Source: Pseudomonadota bacterium (lineage in GTDB: Bacteria > Pseudomonadota > Alphaproteobacteria > Rhizobiales > Afifellaceae). Taken from it: 14,617 nt of DNA. Position numbers and translations under genes: made by a program. The notes under the pieces were generated by a model that was given only the letters and a program-made list of their open reading frames with translations, searched no databases and had not been told where the DNA came from. The DNA is taken from assembly GCA_023417735.1 (NCBI GenBank), contig JAEZEK010000457.1, positions 1 through 14,617 on the forward strand, read 5' to 3'. Shown piece after piece: positions 13,798-14,617 of this stretch (positions are counted from its first letter, which is position 1; every line of letters begins with the position of its first letter).

Positions 13798-14617
13798 ATG
13801 GAGGCTCGGCAGTCGAGAATGGCCCGCGACTTCGACCCATACAAGCTCTCGAGTCCGCGCGTTTTCCTCGTGAGGATGATCATCTTCCTGGTGATCGCCG
13901 CCTTCGTGCCGCTGGTGCTCTACCGCCAGCTCGCCGTCGGCTTCATGGCCAATCCGGGGTTGAACGGCCTGATCCTCGGCGTGCTCTTCATCGGGATCGC
14001 GCTCGCCTTCCGGAACGTCCTTCTCCTGATGCCGGAAGTCACGTGGGTGAACTCGTTCCGCCGGCGCGACACCGACCCGACCATGCCGACGCCGCGCCTT
14101 CTCGCGCCGATGGCGACGCTGCTGCGCGACCGCGCGGATTCGATGGCGCTGTCGACCTCGACCTGGCGCTCGATCCTCGATTCGATCGCGACGCGCCTCG
14201 ACGAGAACCGCGAGATCCTCCGCTACATGACGGGGCTCCTGGTGTTCCTCGGGCTGCTCGGAACGTTCTGGGGTCTCATCACCACGATCGGCGCGGTTTC
14301 GAGCACGATCCAGAGTCTGGACATCGGGTCCGGCAACACGGCCACCATCTTCGAGAACCTGAAGAGCGGGCTGCAGGCGCCGCTCGCGGGCATGGGCATT
14401 GCGTTCTCGTCCTCCCTCTTCGGCCTTGCCTCCTCGCTGGTCCTCGGCTTCCTCGATCTGCAGGCCGGACAGGCGCAGAACCGGTTCTACACGGAACTGG
14501 AGGACTGGCTCTCGACGATCACGGACCTCGAGGAGCTGGAGTTCGAGGACGCCGAGACCGGCAGCACCGTGCGAGAGATCAAGGTTTCGGTGGACCGCCT
14601 GTCGCGTGCCATGCAGG
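13798..14617 (+). CDS. MotA/TolQ/ExbB-type proton channel family protein, 3' end cut by window
   Basis: The frame is open for 273 codons to the right edge. Residue positions suggest two membrane segments near 25-43 and 57-78, a cytoplasmic stretch, then GLLVFLGLLGTFWGLITTIG (145-164) and APLAGMGIAFSSSLFGL (194-210). The last two are the paired helices diagnostic of MotA/TolQ/ExbB stators, which use proton flow to drive envelope or flagellar work. It is neither clearly MotA nor classical TolQ. In Rhizobiales such a gene is commonly followed by an OmpA/MotB-like peptidoglycan-binding gene, which would lie beyond the window. Two in-frame starts exist: ATG 13798 with GAGCGG upstream, and ATG 13819, whose product MARDFDPYKLSSPRVFL fits relatives as I recall them. 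I give the longer one. Confidence 0.85.
   Translation, partial: MEARQSRMARDFDPYKLSSPRVFLVRMIIFLVIAAFVPLVLYRQLAVGFMANPGLNGLILGVLFIGIALAFRNVLLLMPEVTWVNSFRRRDTDPTMPTPRLLAPMATLLRDRADSMALSTSTWRSILDSIATRLDENREILRYMTGLLVFLGLLGTFWGLITTIGAVSSTIQSLDIGSGNTATIFENLKSGLQAPLAGMGIAFSSSLFGLASSLVLGFLDLQAGQAQNRFYTELEDWLSTITDLEELEFEDAETGSTVREIKVSVDRLSRAMQ

Noticed and set aside
1..14617. CRISPR array, tRNA/rRNA genes, insertion sequences or prophage genes
   Set aside because: No spaced direct repeats, no tRNA-like cloverleaf, no transposase/integrase motif and no terminal inverted repeats were seen; gene order and base composition look uniform and chromosomal.

Overview
The window is about 14.6 kb of GC-rich chromosomal DNA with very few gaps between genes. 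The gene content and order point to an alphaproteobacterium, probably of the Hyphomicrobiales (Rhizobiales): tkt-gap-pgk-class I fba-thiE-like on one strand, divergent from a DUF4164-like gene and zapA, then small DUF465 (YdcH-like) proteins beside purE-purK, then an inositol-monophosphatase gene and a MotA/TolQ/ExbB-type gene. The assignment rests on protein family and gene order, not on a database search. I see no mobile element, CRISPR array, tRNA, rRNA or phage gene.

Layout. Positions 1-6329 (minus strand) hold, in order of transcription, transketolase, glyceraldehyde-3-phosphate dehydrogenase, phosphoglycerate kinase, class I fructose-bisphosphate aldolase, a divergent ThiE/TenI-like protein, and the start of a secreted Ala/Pro-rich protein that runs off the left edge. 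tkt, gap and pgk are spaced by 12 and 7 nt and look like one operon behind a TTGACA promoter. fba is separated from pgk by 153 nt containing a strong hairpin, and fba from thiE by a terminator-like hairpin. Positions 6330-6603 are the divergent control region between tkt and the DUF4164-like/zapA pair. Positions 6604-9786 (plus) carry the DUF4164-like gene, zapA, a TauE/SafE-type transporter and an acyl-CoA synthetase. The synthetase converges, with only a 4-nt gap, on a minus-strand MarC-family membrane protein. Positions 10436-11142 hold two divergent DUF465 genes, one with a textbook intrinsic terminator. Positions 11143-13745 hold purE, purK and a suhB-type phosphatase. The right edge holds an ExbB/MotA/TolQ-type channel subunit cut by the window end.

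Functionally this is housekeeping DNA: central carbon metabolism (lower glycolysis/gluconeogenesis plus the pentose phosphate branch), cell division, purine synthesis and envelope functions. I found no new multi-gene system.

The most notable anomaly is in purE. Its frame is intact and well conserved from a TTG start at 11222 to a TGA at 11728, but it is interrupted by one in-frame TAA at 11501-11503, where the family has Glu or Gln. It is either a base-call error, a very recent nonsense mutation, or readthrough/recoding. Other points worth checking are the ThiE-like protein that lacks the usual ThiE phosphate-binding signature, the SD/anti-SD-like hairpin before it, and a palindrome over the putative purE promoter.
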